Shown: positions 55,809 to 63,335 of the stretch, one piece after another | How positions within the stretch are numbered: the first letter of the stretch is position 1 | How the letters are laid out: each line of letters starts with the position of its first letter | From: Dyella_A sp049445995 | GTDB lineage: Bacteria; Pseudomonadota; Gammaproteobacteria; Xanthomonadales; Rhodanobacteraceae | Direction: 5' to 3' | DNA length: 64,000 nt | Assembly: GCF_049445995.1 (NCBI RefSeq) | Contig: NZ_JBMSDZ010000003.1 | Location: 62,001-126,000 of the forward strand | The notes under the pieces: generated by a model | Databases searched by the model: none | Seen by the model: the letters and a program-made list of their open reading frames with translations, nothing else | Told to the model about the DNA's origin: nothing | Position numbers and translations under genes: made by a program

Positions 55809-55917
55809 GGAGCGCACCCCCCGATCGAGTCGAGGGCAGGTTCTGTGCGCGAATGCTCTTGTCGAAACGTCCGTAAGAGCAAGAGCAAGAGCATTCGCGC
55901 ACAGGGTGCGCTCCTAC
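55809..55917. repeat. REP-like palindrome, family A copy 3, left arm interrupted
   Basis: The right arm (55892-55917) is the intact 26-mer of the family. The left arm is split into GGAGCGCACC (55809-55818) and CTGTGCGCGAATG (55843-55855) by 24 extra bases, 55819-55842. It lies between the divergent ettA and glyA genes, upstream of the glyA -10. Confidence 0.82.
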
Positions 55918-55998
55918 GGCAGGCGGCGTCAGTGGCCGCAAGGGCCCCGCGGCGCTACAATTTTGCGCTTGTCCTGCTTGCCAACCCCCGAGGCCAGA

Positions 55999-57267
55999 AT
56001 GTTCCCGAAGGACTGCACGATCGCCGGTTACGACCCCGAACTGACCCAGGCCATCGCCGATGAAGGTCGCCGCCAGGAGGATCACGTCGAGCTGATCGCC
56101 TCGGAGAACTACGCCAGTCCGCGCGTGATGGAGGCCCAGGGCTCCAAGCTCACCAACAAGTACGCCGAGGGCTACCCGGGCAAGCGCTACTACGGCGGCT
56201 GCGAATACGTGGATGTGGCCGAGAAGCTGGCGATCGACCGGGTCAAGCAGCTGTTCGGTGCCGACTACGCCAACGTGCAGCCGCATTCGGGCTCGCAGGC
56301 CAACCAGGCGGTGTACTTCGCCCTGCTGCAGCCGGGCGACAAGATCCTCGGCATGAGCCTGGCCCACGGCGGCCACCTCACCCACGGTGCCAAGGTCAAC
56401 CTGTCCGGCAAGATCCTCGACGCCGTGCAGTACGGCGTGGACGCCAACGGCATCGTCGACATGGACGAGGTCGAGCGCCTCGCGCTGGAACATAGGCCGA
56501 AGATGATCGTGGCCGGCTTCAGCGCCTACTCGCAGGTGCTGGACTGGGCGCGCTTCCGCGCCATCGCCGACAAGGTGGGTGCCTGGCTGTTCGTGGACAT
56601 GGCGCACGTCGCCGGACTGGTCGCCGCCGGCGTCTACCCCAGCCCGCTGCCGCACGCCCACGTGGTCACCTCCACCACCCACAAGACCCTGCGCGGTCCG
56701 CGCGGCGGCATCATCGTCGCCAGCAGGCGGGGCATGGGGGAGGCGGCCGAGGAGATCGAGAAGAAGCTGCAGTCCATCGTCTTCCCCGGCATCCAGGGTG
56801 GTCCGCTGATGCACGTGATCGCGGCCAAGGCGGTGGCCTTCAAGGAAGCGCTGGAGCCGGAATTCAAGGCGTACCAGCAACAGGTGGTGAAGAACGCGCA
56901 GGCGATGGCCCGGACCATCATCGCGCGCGGCTACAAGATCGTCTCCGGCGGTACCGAGAACCACCTGATGCTGATCGACATGATCGGCAAGGGCGTCACC
57001 GGCAAGGACGCGGAGGCGGCGCTGGGCAAGGCGCACATCACCGTGAACAAGAACGCCGTGCCGAACGACCCGCAGAAGCCCTTCGTCACCTCCGGCCTGC
57101 GCGTGGGCACCCCCGCCGTCACCACCCGCGGCTACCTTGAAGCGGACTGCGTGGAGCTGGCCAACTGGATCTGCGACGTGCTCGACGCGCCGGCCGACGA
57201 GGCGGTGATCGCCGCGGTGCGGGCCAAGGTCGAGGCGCAGTGCAGGAAGTTTCCGGTGTATGGCTGA
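55999..57267 (+). CDS. glyA: Serine hydroxymethyltransferase
   Basis: GlyA interconverts serine and glycine, charging tetrahydrofolate with a one-carbon unit. The 422-residue PLP enzyme has VELIASENYASPRVMEAQGS, the pyridoxal Lys in TSTTHKTLRGPRGG near residue 229, and normal length. GAGG five bases before the ATG at 55999 supports the start; TACAAT at 55956-55961 is a good -10 with a weak -35. nrdR and the riboflavin genes follow, a frequent proteobacterial order. Confidence 0.97.
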   Translation: MFPKDCTIAGYDPELTQAIADEGRRQEDHVELIASENYASPRVMEAQGSKLTNKYAEGYPGKRYYGGCEYVDVAEKLAIDRVKQLFGADYANVQPHSGSQANQAVYFALLQPGDKILGMSLAHGGHLTHGAKVNLSGKILDAVQYGVDANGIVDMDEVERLALEHRPKMIVAGFSAYSQVLDWARFRAIADKVGAWLFVDMAHVAGLVAAGVYPSPLPHAHVVTSTTHKTLRGPRGGIIVASRRGMGEAAEEIEKKLQSIVFPGIQGGPLMHVIAAKAVAFKEALEPEFKAYQQQVVKNAQAMARTIIARGYKIVSGGTENHLMLIDMIGKGVTGKDAEAALGKAHITVNKNAVPNDPQKPFVTSGLRVGTPAVTTRGYLEADCVELANWICDVLDAPADEAVIAAVRAKVEAQCRKFPVYG

Positions 57268-57277
57268 GAGGCTGGAA

Positions 57278-57367
57278 TTCGGGATACGTGATTCGGGATT
57301 CGTGAGAGCCGGCATCCCCGTGAGCTCCCGCTTTCATCGAATCCCGAATCCCGTTTCACGACTCCCG
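57278..57367. repeat. GGGATTCG/CGAATCCC palindromic repeat, family B copy 3
   Basis: ATTCGGGATACGTGATTCGG on the left pairs with CGAATCCCGAATCCCG on the right around a middle that includes GCTCCCGCTTTC, also present in copy 2 (yebC-ruvC). It fills the gap from glyA to nrdR and ends seven bases before the nrdR ATG. Confidence 0.78.
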
Positions 57368-57373
57368 TAAAGC

Positions 57374-57904
57374 ATGCATTGCCCCTTCTGCCAGCACGAA
57401 GACACCCGCGTGATCGACTCGCGCCTGGCCGACGACGGTGCCACCGTGCGCCGCCGGCGCGAGTGTCCGCAGTGCGGCGAGCGCTTCAACACCTACGAGA
57501 CGGCCGAGCTGAAGCTGCCGGCGATCGTCAAGAGCGGCGAGCGGCGCGAGCCGTTCGACGAGCGCAAGTTGCGCACCAGCTTCGAGCGCGCGCTGCAGAA
57601 GCGCCCCGTACCCAGTCATGACGTGGATACCTCGGTGCGCGAGATCATCAACGACCTGCGCCGCAGCGGCGAGCGCGAGGTGACCTCGCGCCACATCGGC
57701 GAGCTGGTGATGCGCGAGCTGGGCAAGCTCGACCAGGTCGCCTACGTGCGCTTCGCCTCGGTCTACCGCAAGTTCGAGGACGTGCAGGCGTTTCGCGAGG
57801 AGATCGAGAAGCTCGAACGCGACCTGCCGGAGCTGGAAAAGCTGCAGCTGTCGCTGCTCGGCGGCGACGCGGCGGCCAGGAAAACGCGCAAGAGCGAGAA
57901 GTGA
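57374..57904 (+). CDS. nrdR: Ribonucleotide reductase repressor NrdR
   Basis: NrdR is a zinc-ribbon, ATP-cone repressor of ribonucleotide reductase genes. The 176-residue product has the zinc ligands C3, C6, C31 and C34 (MHCPFCQHEDTRVIDSR at the start) and the ATP-cone from about residue 47. It stands between glyA and ribD. No Shine-Dalgarno precedes the ATG; the repeat arm ends just before it. Confidence 0.96.
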   Translation: MHCPFCQHEDTRVIDSRLADDGATVRRRRECPQCGERFNTYETAELKLPAIVKSGERREPFDERKLRTSFERALQKRPVPSHDVDTSVREIINDLRRSGEREVTSRHIGELVMRELGKLDQVAYVRFASVYRKFEDVQAFREEIEKLERDLPELEKLQLSLLGGDAAARKTRKSEK

Positions 57905-58122
57905 GGGGCAGAGGGCGAGTGCATGGTTGGAAATTCCCATCGCTATCCCGTTCCAACATCAGCTTGATCAGAGCGCGGTCGGTTGTCGGGCGTCACTACC
58001 GTTGGGAAACTCGCGTAGCCCCATGAAAGGCGCAGCATCCTGGTTGTTTCCGGAATGAGGGATGCTTGAGCCCCGGTCGGATGCTTTCTCTCACTTCTCA
58101 CTCCTCACTCACTCCTCGCCCC

Positions 58123-59499
58123 ATGCCATTCACAGCAACCGACCACCGACACATGGCGCGTGCCCTCGCGCTGGCCGAGCGCGGGCTGTTCACCACCCAG
58201 CCGAACCCGCGCGTGGGCTGCGTGATCGCCCACGGCGATGCCGTGGTGGGCGAGGGCTGGCACCGGCGCGCCGGCGGTCCGCATGCCGAAGTGGTCGCCC
58301 TGCGCGCCGCCGGCGAGCGGACCCGTGGCGCCACCGTCTACGTCACGCTGGAACCCTGCGGCCTGCACGGCCGCACGCCGCCGTGCGCCAATGCGTTGAT
58401 CGCTGCCGGCGTGGCGCGCGTGGTGATCGCCGCCGAGGACACCTCGCAGGCCGAAGGTGCGGGGCTGGCGCGGTTGCGCGCTGCCGGCATCGCGATCGAG
58501 ACGGGGCTGCTGCGCGAGCCGGCGCGCGAACTCAACGTGGGGTTCTTCCGCCGCATCGAGAACGGACGTCCCTTCGTGCGGGTCAAGCTGGCGATGAGCC
58601 TGGACGGCCGCACCGCGCTGGCCAACGGCGCCTCGCAGTGGATCACCGGCGAGGCGGCGCGTGCCGACGGCCAGCGCTGGCGCGCGCGCAGTTCGGCCAT
58701 CCTCACCGGCAGCGGCACCGTGCTGGCCGACAATCCGCGGCTCACCGTGCGGTTGCCGATCGCCTGCGCCGCTCCAGGTTTCGCCGGGGGCGCGGGGCGT
58801 AGCGAAGCGGCTGCCGCTTTGATTTCATCAAAGCCCCCCTTCACTCAACCCTCTCCCCCAGGCGCGCTTGGGGGAGAGGGCTTGCAAACCGTGGACCCTG
58901 GCTCCGCTGCTGCCGTGGAAGAGGTGCAGGATGCCGCACACCTCGGCTCCCCCTCGATCAGCGCTGCCGTCGAAAACGATCGGAATGCCGCGCGCCCTGG
59001 CTCCCTCTCCCCCGGCTCGGCCGGGGGAGAAGGTTGGGGAGAGGGGGAGGCTTTTGCGCCCCTGCGCGTCGTGCTGGATCGCCGGCTGCGCACACCGGCC
59101 GGCAGCCATGTGCTGGACGGTTCCGCACCCACGCTGATACTGCACGGCGCGGGTGTGGAGGCCGACGATGATCGTTTCGCACGCGTCGAGTGCTTCGCGG
59201 TGCCCGTTCGCGACGGTCGATTGGATCTGGCCGCCGTGCTGGCGCTGCTGGCCGCGCGACAGGTCAACGAGGTGCACGTGGAGGCCGGTCCGGTGCTGGG
59301 CGGCGCGCTGCTGGCCGCCGGTCTGGTCGACGAACTGCTGCTGTACGTGGCGCCGGTGCTGCTCGGCGACCAAGCCCGCCCGCTGCTGCAGTTGCCGAGC
59401 CTCGGCGAGATGGCCGAGCGCTGGCAGCTGCGCACGATCGACCAGCGCATGGTGGGCACGGACTGGCGGCTGCGTCTGGTACCGGATCGTCGGGGCTGA
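58123..59499 (+). CDS. ribD: Riboflavin deaminase/reductase RibD with a repeat-derived insertion
   Basis: RibD carries out the second and third steps of riboflavin synthesis. The deaminase domain has the zinc site H54-A-E56 and PCGLHGRTPPC (C79, C88); the reductase domain runs from VKLAMSLDGRTA to the end. At 458 residues it is far longer than the usual 360-380. The excess is a Pro/Gly/Ser/Glu-rich block, residues about 211-311, between LTVR and APLRVVLD, encoded by family-C hairpin repeats. The frame stays open through it. The ATG at 58123 is chosen by homology; no ribosome site is visible. The stop lies inside a REP sequence. It is co-directional with nrdR, 218 bp upstream; that gap shows nothing recognisable. 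Confidence 0.92.
   Translation: MPFTATDHRHMARALALAERGLFTTQPNPRVGCVIAHGDAVVGEGWHRRAGGPHAEVVALRAAGERTRGATVYVTLEPCGLHGRTPPCANALIAAGVARVVIAAEDTSQAEGAGLARLRAAGIAIETGLLREPARELNVGFFRRIENGRPFVRVKLAMSLDGRTALANGASQWITGEAARADGQRWRARSSAILTGSGTVLADNPRLTVRLPIACAAPGFAGGAGRSEAAAALISSKPPFTQPSPPGALGGEGLQTVDPGSAAAVEEVQDAAHLGSPSISAAVENDRNAARPGSLSPGSAGGEGWGEGEAFAPLRVVLDRRLRTPAGSHVLDGSAPTLILHGAGVEADDDRFARVECFAVPVRDGRLDLAAVLALLAARQVNEVHVEAGPVLGGALLAAGLVDELLLYVAPVLLGDQARPLLQLPSLGEMAERWQLRTIDQRMVGTDWRLRLVPDRRG
58838..59055. repeat. CCCTCTCCCC hairpin repeats inside ribD, family C copy 2
   Basis: Two hairpins lie in the coding frame: 58849-58880 (CCCTCTCCCCCA with its complement) and 59003-59033 (CCCTCTCCCCCGGC, loop TCG, GCCGGGGGAGAAGG). 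They are the same units as in the ettA-pyrF gap. The length keeps the ribD frame, and the peptide made is QPSPPGALGGEG and SLSPGSAGGEGWGEG. Confidence 0.88.
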
Positions 59500-59559
59500 A
59501 GCCCCTCCCACAAAACCCCTGAAGCCCATCGCTCTCGTGGGAGCGACTTCAGTCGCGAC
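59489..59559. repeat. REP doublet overlapping the ribD stop codon
   Basis: The left unit GTCGGGGCTGAAGCCCCTCC... (59489-59511) and the right unit GTGGGAGCGACTTCAGTCGC... (59537-59559) are inverted relatives of 23 bp that differ at four places. Each keeps its own inner palindrome (GGGGCTGAAGCCCC and GCGACTTCAGTCGC). The ribD TGA at 59497-59499 is inside the left unit. Confidence 0.82.
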
Positions 59560-59637
59560 GCGGTGGGTCTGGCGGTTGTCTGCCAGAGCGAACGCTGCTT
59601 CCCCCGCCGACGCGCCAGGCCCGTCGACCGGCGGGTG

Positions 59638-59805
59638 CTAGCAGCCTGTCGGACTTTGCTCGGCCGGGCTGCGAATCCGTCTGTGCGGTCCCTATTTCCG
59701 CCGCTTCTTGACCCATAGAACCACTATGGGCCGGCGAAGCGGCGAAAATCTGTCCTCGCACAGCCGAATTCTCGCCTCGACCAGCAAAGCCCGACAGGCT
59801 GCTAG
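59638..59805. repeat. 168-bp inverted-repeat element with CTAG ends
   Basis: CTAGCAGCCTGTCGGACTTT... (59638-59660) is mirrored at 59783-59805 with one mismatch in 23 bp. Inside are nested palindromes: CGCCGCTTC/GAAGCGGCG around CCCATAG/CTATGGG (59700-59744). There is no open frame. It has the look of a small non-autonomous mobile element or compound REP, placed just before the FMN riboswitch. Confidence 0.8.
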
Positions 59806-59842
59806 AATCCGCCGGCTGGTTCGCCAGCGACAACCGATCACA

Positions 59843-60186
59843 GCGTCTTCAGGGCGGGGCGAAATTCCCCACCGGCGGTAGGTGGAGCGGGGCGACCCGC
59901 GAAGCGAGCCCGCGAGCGCCTTCGCCGCAAGGAGCGTGGGCGGCAGGAACCAAGTGAGTGAGGCAAAGCGGTTTTGCGTCAGATTTTTCGATCGTTTGAG
60001 GCGAATAGCCGTAGCTATTCAACGAATAAGGAGCGGAAAAGCTGGCCAACACCGCGCAGCCGCAGCCGCTTGCGTTTCTGCCGGCCACGCTCCCCGGCGA
60101 AGGGTCCAGCAGATCCGGTCCGATGCCGGAGCCGACGGTTGGGAGCGGGCAGCCGCTTCCTCACAGTCCGGATAAAGCGAAGACGG
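59843..60186 (+). promoter_or_regulatory. FMN riboswitch (RFN element) with a giant variable arm
   Basis: The conserved core is complete: CGTCTTC (59844-59850) pairs with GAAGACG (60179-60185) as P1, followed by AGGGCGGGGCGAAATTCCCC, ACCGGCGGTA, AGCCCGCGAGCG, and after the arm CAGCAGATCCGGTC, GCCGGAGCCGACGGT and AGTCCGGAT. The variable arm is 59920-60102, about 183 nt instead of some 20 in the E. coli ribB leader. Its base is a long helix (CTTCGCCG/CGGCGAAG, GGAGCGTGG/CCACGCTCC, GGCAG/CTGCC) and its top carries a hairpin (59980-60044) with GAATAGC-CGTA-GCTATTC. It should switch off ribE and the genes behind it when FMN is plentiful. Confidence 0.93.
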
Positions 60187-60263
60187 TTCGACGCGTGGCC
60201 CGAGCGCCGCGTGCCGGCCTCATGCCCTGGGGCGTTTCACGCTTTTCACGCGGGAACGTTGCG

Positions 60264-60317
60264 ATGACCATCGAGCCGACACGCCACGGTGCCATTTCCA
60301 TCCGGGAGCTGCGCTGA
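60264..60317 (+). CDS. Possible 17-residue leader peptide before ribE
   Basis: An ATG at 60264, with GGGAA eight bases upstream, opens a 17-codon frame (MTIEPTRHGAISIRELR) whose TGA overlaps the ribE ATG by one base (TGATG). It lies in the stretch between the FMN aptamer and ribE, where the expression platform must be. Translation of it would be coupled to ribE. There is no homology to support it, so it may be chance. Confidence 0.4.
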   Translation: MTIEPTRHGAISIRELR

Positions 60318-60958
60318 TGTTTACCGGCATCATCCAGAGCGTGGGCCGCATCGTGCGGCTGGAACCGCGCGGCGGCGACGTGCGGCTGGTGGTCGACACC
60401 GCCGGCCTCGATCTGGCCGACGTGCAATTGGGCGACTCGATCGCCGTCTCCGGCGTGTGCCTCACCGCCGTCACGCTGGACGCGCACGGCTTCGGCGCCG
60501 ACGTCTCCAACGAAACGCTGTCGCTCACCACCCTGGGCCAGCTCAAGGCCGGCGACCCGGTGAACCTGGAGAAGGCGTTGCGGCTGGCCGACCGGCTTGG
60601 CGGACACCTGGTGTCCGGCCACGTCGACGGCGTCGGCAAGGTGGTGTCGATCACTCCGGACGGCCGCTCGCAGCGCTGGACCTTCGAGGTGCCGGCGTCG
60701 ATCGCGCGCTACATCGCGGCCAAGGGCTCGGTGTGCATCGACGGCACCAGCCTCACCGTCAACGAGGTGAGCGGCGCGCGCTTCGGCGTCAACCTGATCC
60801 CGCACACGGTCGAGCACACCGCCTTCCACGCCCGCCGCGTGGGCGACGCGGTGAACATCGAGGTGGACGTGATCGCGCGCTACGTCGAGCGGCTGATCGG
60901 CGGCGCTCAGGCGTCCGGCATCGATGTCGAGTTTCTCAAGCAGCACGGCTTTGCCTGA
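60317..60958 (+). CDS. ribE: Riboflavin synthase alpha chain
   Basis: The enzyme dismutates two lumazines to riboflavin. The 213-residue product shows the two homologous lumazine-binding halves, starting MFTGIIQSVGRI and, in the second half, HLVSGHVDGVGKV. The ATG at 60317 has GGGAG 10 bases upstream and overlaps the end of the possible leader frame. It is the first full gene under the FMN riboswitch. The chain is of normal length. Confidence 0.95.
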   Translation: MFTGIIQSVGRIVRLEPRGGDVRLVVDTAGLDLADVQLGDSIAVSGVCLTAVTLDAHGFGADVSNETLSLTTLGQLKAGDPVNLEKALRLADRLGGHLVSGHVDGVGKVVSITPDGRSQRWTFEVPASIARYIAAKGSVCIDGTSLTVNEVSGARFGVNLIPHTVEHTAFHARRVGDAVNIEVDVIARYVERLIGGAQASGIDVEFLKQHGFA

Positions 60959-60965
60959 CGTCGTA

Positions 60966-61080
60966 GCCCCTCTCCCGTCGGGAGAGGGGTTGGGGTGAGG
61001 GTCCGTGCGCAAGCGTGACGCTGCGCTCCGCCCGAACCCTCATCCGCCCCTTCGGGGCACCTTCTCCCAGCGGGAGAAGG
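60966..61080. repeat. CCCTCTCCC-type hairpins before the ribB-type gene, family C copy 3
   Basis: CCCCTCTCCCGTCGGGAGAG and its flank GGTTGGGGTGAGGGTCC form one unit; CCTTCTCCCAGCGGGAGAAG forms the second, with CCGCCCCTTCGGGGC between. They fill the 142-bp gap from ribE to the next gene. The right unit ends in GGGAGAAGG, which lies too far (about 20 bases) from the ATG to be an ideal ribosome site. Confidence 0.82.
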
Positions 61081-61100
61081 AAACCATCACGGATACCGCC

Positions 61101-62192
61101 ATGCCCTTCAACACCATCCCCGAGATCCTCGAAGACATCCGCGCCGGCCGCATGGTCGTGATCCTCGACGACGAGGACCGCGAGAACGAGGGCGACATCG
61201 TGATGGCCGCGCAGATGGTGCGGCCGGAGGACGTGAACTTCATGGTGCGCGAGGCGCGCGGCCTGCTGTGCCTCACGCTCACCGAGCAGCGCACGCGCCA
61301 GCTCGGCCTCAAGCCCATGGTGAGCGACAACACCTCGCCGTACCACACCAACTTCACCGTCTCGATCGAGGCGGCCGAGGGCGTCACCACCGGCATCTCG
61401 GCGCACGATCGCGCCCGCACCATCCAGGTGGCGGTGAAGTCCGACGCGAAGCCGCAGGATCTCTCGCAGCCGGGCCACGTGTTCCCGCTCACCGCGCAGC
61501 CGGGCGGCGTGCTGACCCGCGCCGGGCACACCGAGGCGGGCTGCGACCTGGCCGCGCTGGCCGGGCTGGAGCCGGCCTCGGTGCTGATCGAGATCCTGCA
61601 CGAGGACGGTTCGATGGCGCGCCGCCCCGAGCTGGAGGTGTTCGCAAAAAAACACGGCCTGAAGATCGGCACCATCGCCGATCTCATCCGCTACCGGCTG
61701 GAGACCGAGAAGACCGTGGAGCGGGTGCACGAGGAAAACGTGCAGACCGAGTTCGGCGCGTTCCGCCTCGTCGCCTACCGCGACGCGATCCGCCGCGGCC
61801 TGCACTTCGCGCTGGTGCGCGGCACGGTGGACGACGGCGCCCCGGTGCTCAGCCGCGTGCACGTGCGCAACACCCTGTCCGACGTGCTGCACCTGACCCG
61901 CGACGACCTCGGCCTCACCGTCACCGCCGCGCTGCGGCGCATCGCCGACGAGGGCCGCGGCGTGCTGCTGGTGCTCTCCGGCGAGGACACCCCCGAGGCC
62001 CTGCTGGCCCGGCTCAAGGGCCAGCCGGCCACGGTCAGCGACGAGGACGCCCAGCACAACCAGTGGCGCCAGCTCGGTCTGGGCGCGCAGATCATGGCCG
62101 ACCTCGGTGTGCACCGGCTGCGGGTGATCGGCACCCCGCGCAAGCTGGTCGGCCTGGGCGGCTTCGGGCTGGAGGTGGTCGAGTACGTCTGA
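61101..62192 (+). CDS. ribB: 3,4-dihydroxy-2-butanone 4-phosphate synthase with degenerate GTP cyclohydrolase II domain
   Basis: The N-terminal half (residues about 1-205) is a complete RibB: ILDDEDRENEGDIVMAAQMV with the acidic catalytic loop, and GHVFPLTAQPGGVLTRAGHTEA. The C-terminal half has the RibA fold (ENVQTEFGAFRLVAYRD) but lacks the zinc cysteines of the CSGDVFGSxRCDC motif, so GTP cyclohydrolase II activity is not expected. This is the RibBX-type arrangement, and a separate ribA should exist elsewhere. The ATG at 61101 has only GGA at a suitable distance. It follows ribE under the FMN switch. Confidence 0.93.
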   Translation: MPFNTIPEILEDIRAGRMVVILDDEDRENEGDIVMAAQMVRPEDVNFMVREARGLLCLTLTEQRTRQLGLKPMVSDNTSPYHTNFTVSIEAAEGVTTGISAHDRARTIQVAVKSDAKPQDLSQPGHVFPLTAQPGGVLTRAGHTEAGCDLAALAGLEPASVLIEILHEDGSMARRPELEVFAKKHGLKIGTIADLIRYRLETEKTVERVHEENVQTEFGAFRLVAYRDAIRRGLHFALVRGTVDDGAPVLSRVHVRNTLSDVLHLTRDDLGLTVTAALRRIADEGRGVLLVLSGEDTPEALLARLKGQPATVSDEDAQHNQWRQLGLGAQIMADLGVHRLRVIGTPRKLVGLGGFGLEVVEYV

Positions 62193-62214
62193 GCGAGAAG
62201 CTTGCTATGTTGCG

Positions 62215-62298
62215 GCAGGAGCGCACCCTGTGCGCGAATGCTGCTGCTTTGACGTCGATCAGGAGCAAAAGCATTTCGCGCACAGGGTGCGCTCCTAC
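62215..62298. repeat. REP-like palindrome, family A copy 4 (ribB-ldcA gap)
   Basis: The left arm 62215-62240 (GCAGGAGCGCACCCTGTGCG...) and right arm 62272-62298 are inverted copies with one substitution and one extra T. The element takes up most of the 124-bp gap and ends 18 bp before the ldcA ATG. Confidence 0.85.
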
Positions 62299-62316
62299 CG
62301 CTCGCGAGCCGCACCC

Positions 62317-63237
62317 ATGTCCGAAACGCGCGTCCAGCTCATCGCCCCATCCGGTTACCCGCACGATCGCGAGGCGATGGCGCGTGGGGTGGCACGATTG
62401 CGTGCGGCCGGCTGCGAGGTGCGGGGCGTCGAGGTGCTCGAGCGGGCGGAGCTGCGCTTCGCCGGCAGCGATGGGCAACGTGCCGGCGACATCAATGCGC
62501 TGGCGGCGATGGAGCAACTGCCGGACATCGCGCTGTCGGTGCGCGGCGGTTATGGCGCCACGCGGCTGCTGCCGCACCTGGACTACGGCCGGCTGCTGGA
62601 GCGCCTCGTCGGCACGCCGCTGGCGCTGGTCGGGCATAGCGACTTCACCGCGATCCAGCTGGCGCTGTTCGCGAAGATCGGCCTGGTCACCTTTGGCGGA
62701 CCGATGCTCGGTCCCGATTTCGGTGCGGTCGACCCGAGTGCGCTGACCCTCGCCCACGTGTGGGAGACGCTGCGCTCGCCCGAGGGGCAGGCGACGTGGA
62801 GCACCTCCGGCGAGCATGCAGTGGATGTCGAGGGCCTCGTCTGGGGCGGCAACCTGGCGATCCTGTGCAGCTTGCTCGGCACGCCGTATTTTCCGCGCAT
62901 CGACGGCGGCATCCTGTTCGTGGAGGACGTGGGCGAGCCGCCGTTCCGGATCGAACGGATGCTTTACCAGTTGCATCTGTCCGGCGTACTGGGACGCCAG
63001 CGGGCGCTGCTGCTGGGCGATTTCAGCCAATGCCGGCCCAGCGCCTACGACAACGGCTACGACCTGGCGCAGGCCTTTGCGCAGGTCCGCTCTGTCGCCG
63101 GCATCCCGGTGCTGGATGGATTGCCGTTCGGCCACGCAGCCGACAAGTTCACCCTGCCGTTCGGCGCGCCGGCACGGCTGCAGGTGGCCGGCACGGCGGC
63201 CACGCTGACGTTCTCCGGCTATCCGCACCTGGTGTGA
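62317..63237 (+). CDS. ldcA: LD-carboxypeptidase (peptidoglycan recycling)
   Basis: LdcA removes the terminal D-Ala from tetrapeptides during cytosolic murein recycling. The 306-residue product is an S66-family serine peptidase: nucleophile Ser 108 in VGHSDFTAIQ, Glu in EGLVWGGNL near 205 and His in PFGHAADK near 280. There is no signal peptide, in keeping with the cytosolic site. It interrupts the riboflavin series between the ribB-type gene and ribH. Confidence 0.92.
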   Translation: MSETRVQLIAPSGYPHDREAMARGVARLRAAGCEVRGVEVLERAELRFAGSDGQRAGDINALAAMEQLPDIALSVRGGYGATRLLPHLDYGRLLERLVGTPLALVGHSDFTAIQLALFAKIGLVTFGGPMLGPDFGAVDPSALTLAHVWETLRSPEGQATWSTSGEHAVDVEGLVWGGNLAILCSLLGTPYFPRIDGGILFVEDVGEPPFRIERMLYQLHLSGVLGRQRALLLGDFSQCRPSAYDNGYDLAQAFAQVRSVAGIPVLDGLPFGHAADKFTLPFGAPARLQVAGTAATLTFSGYPHLV

Positions 63238-63335
63238 CCGTCGCCTGTTCACCTTCGCGCGGGCGAGCAGCCGTGCGGACAAACCCGTAAAATGGCCGGC
63301 CAGCACGGGCCGGCGCCCATCGAGGAAGTGTTTCC

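Noticed and set aside
61700..62192. GTP cyclohydrolase II activity for the C-terminal half of the ribB-type protein
   Set aside because: The zinc-binding cysteines of the family are absent from this region.
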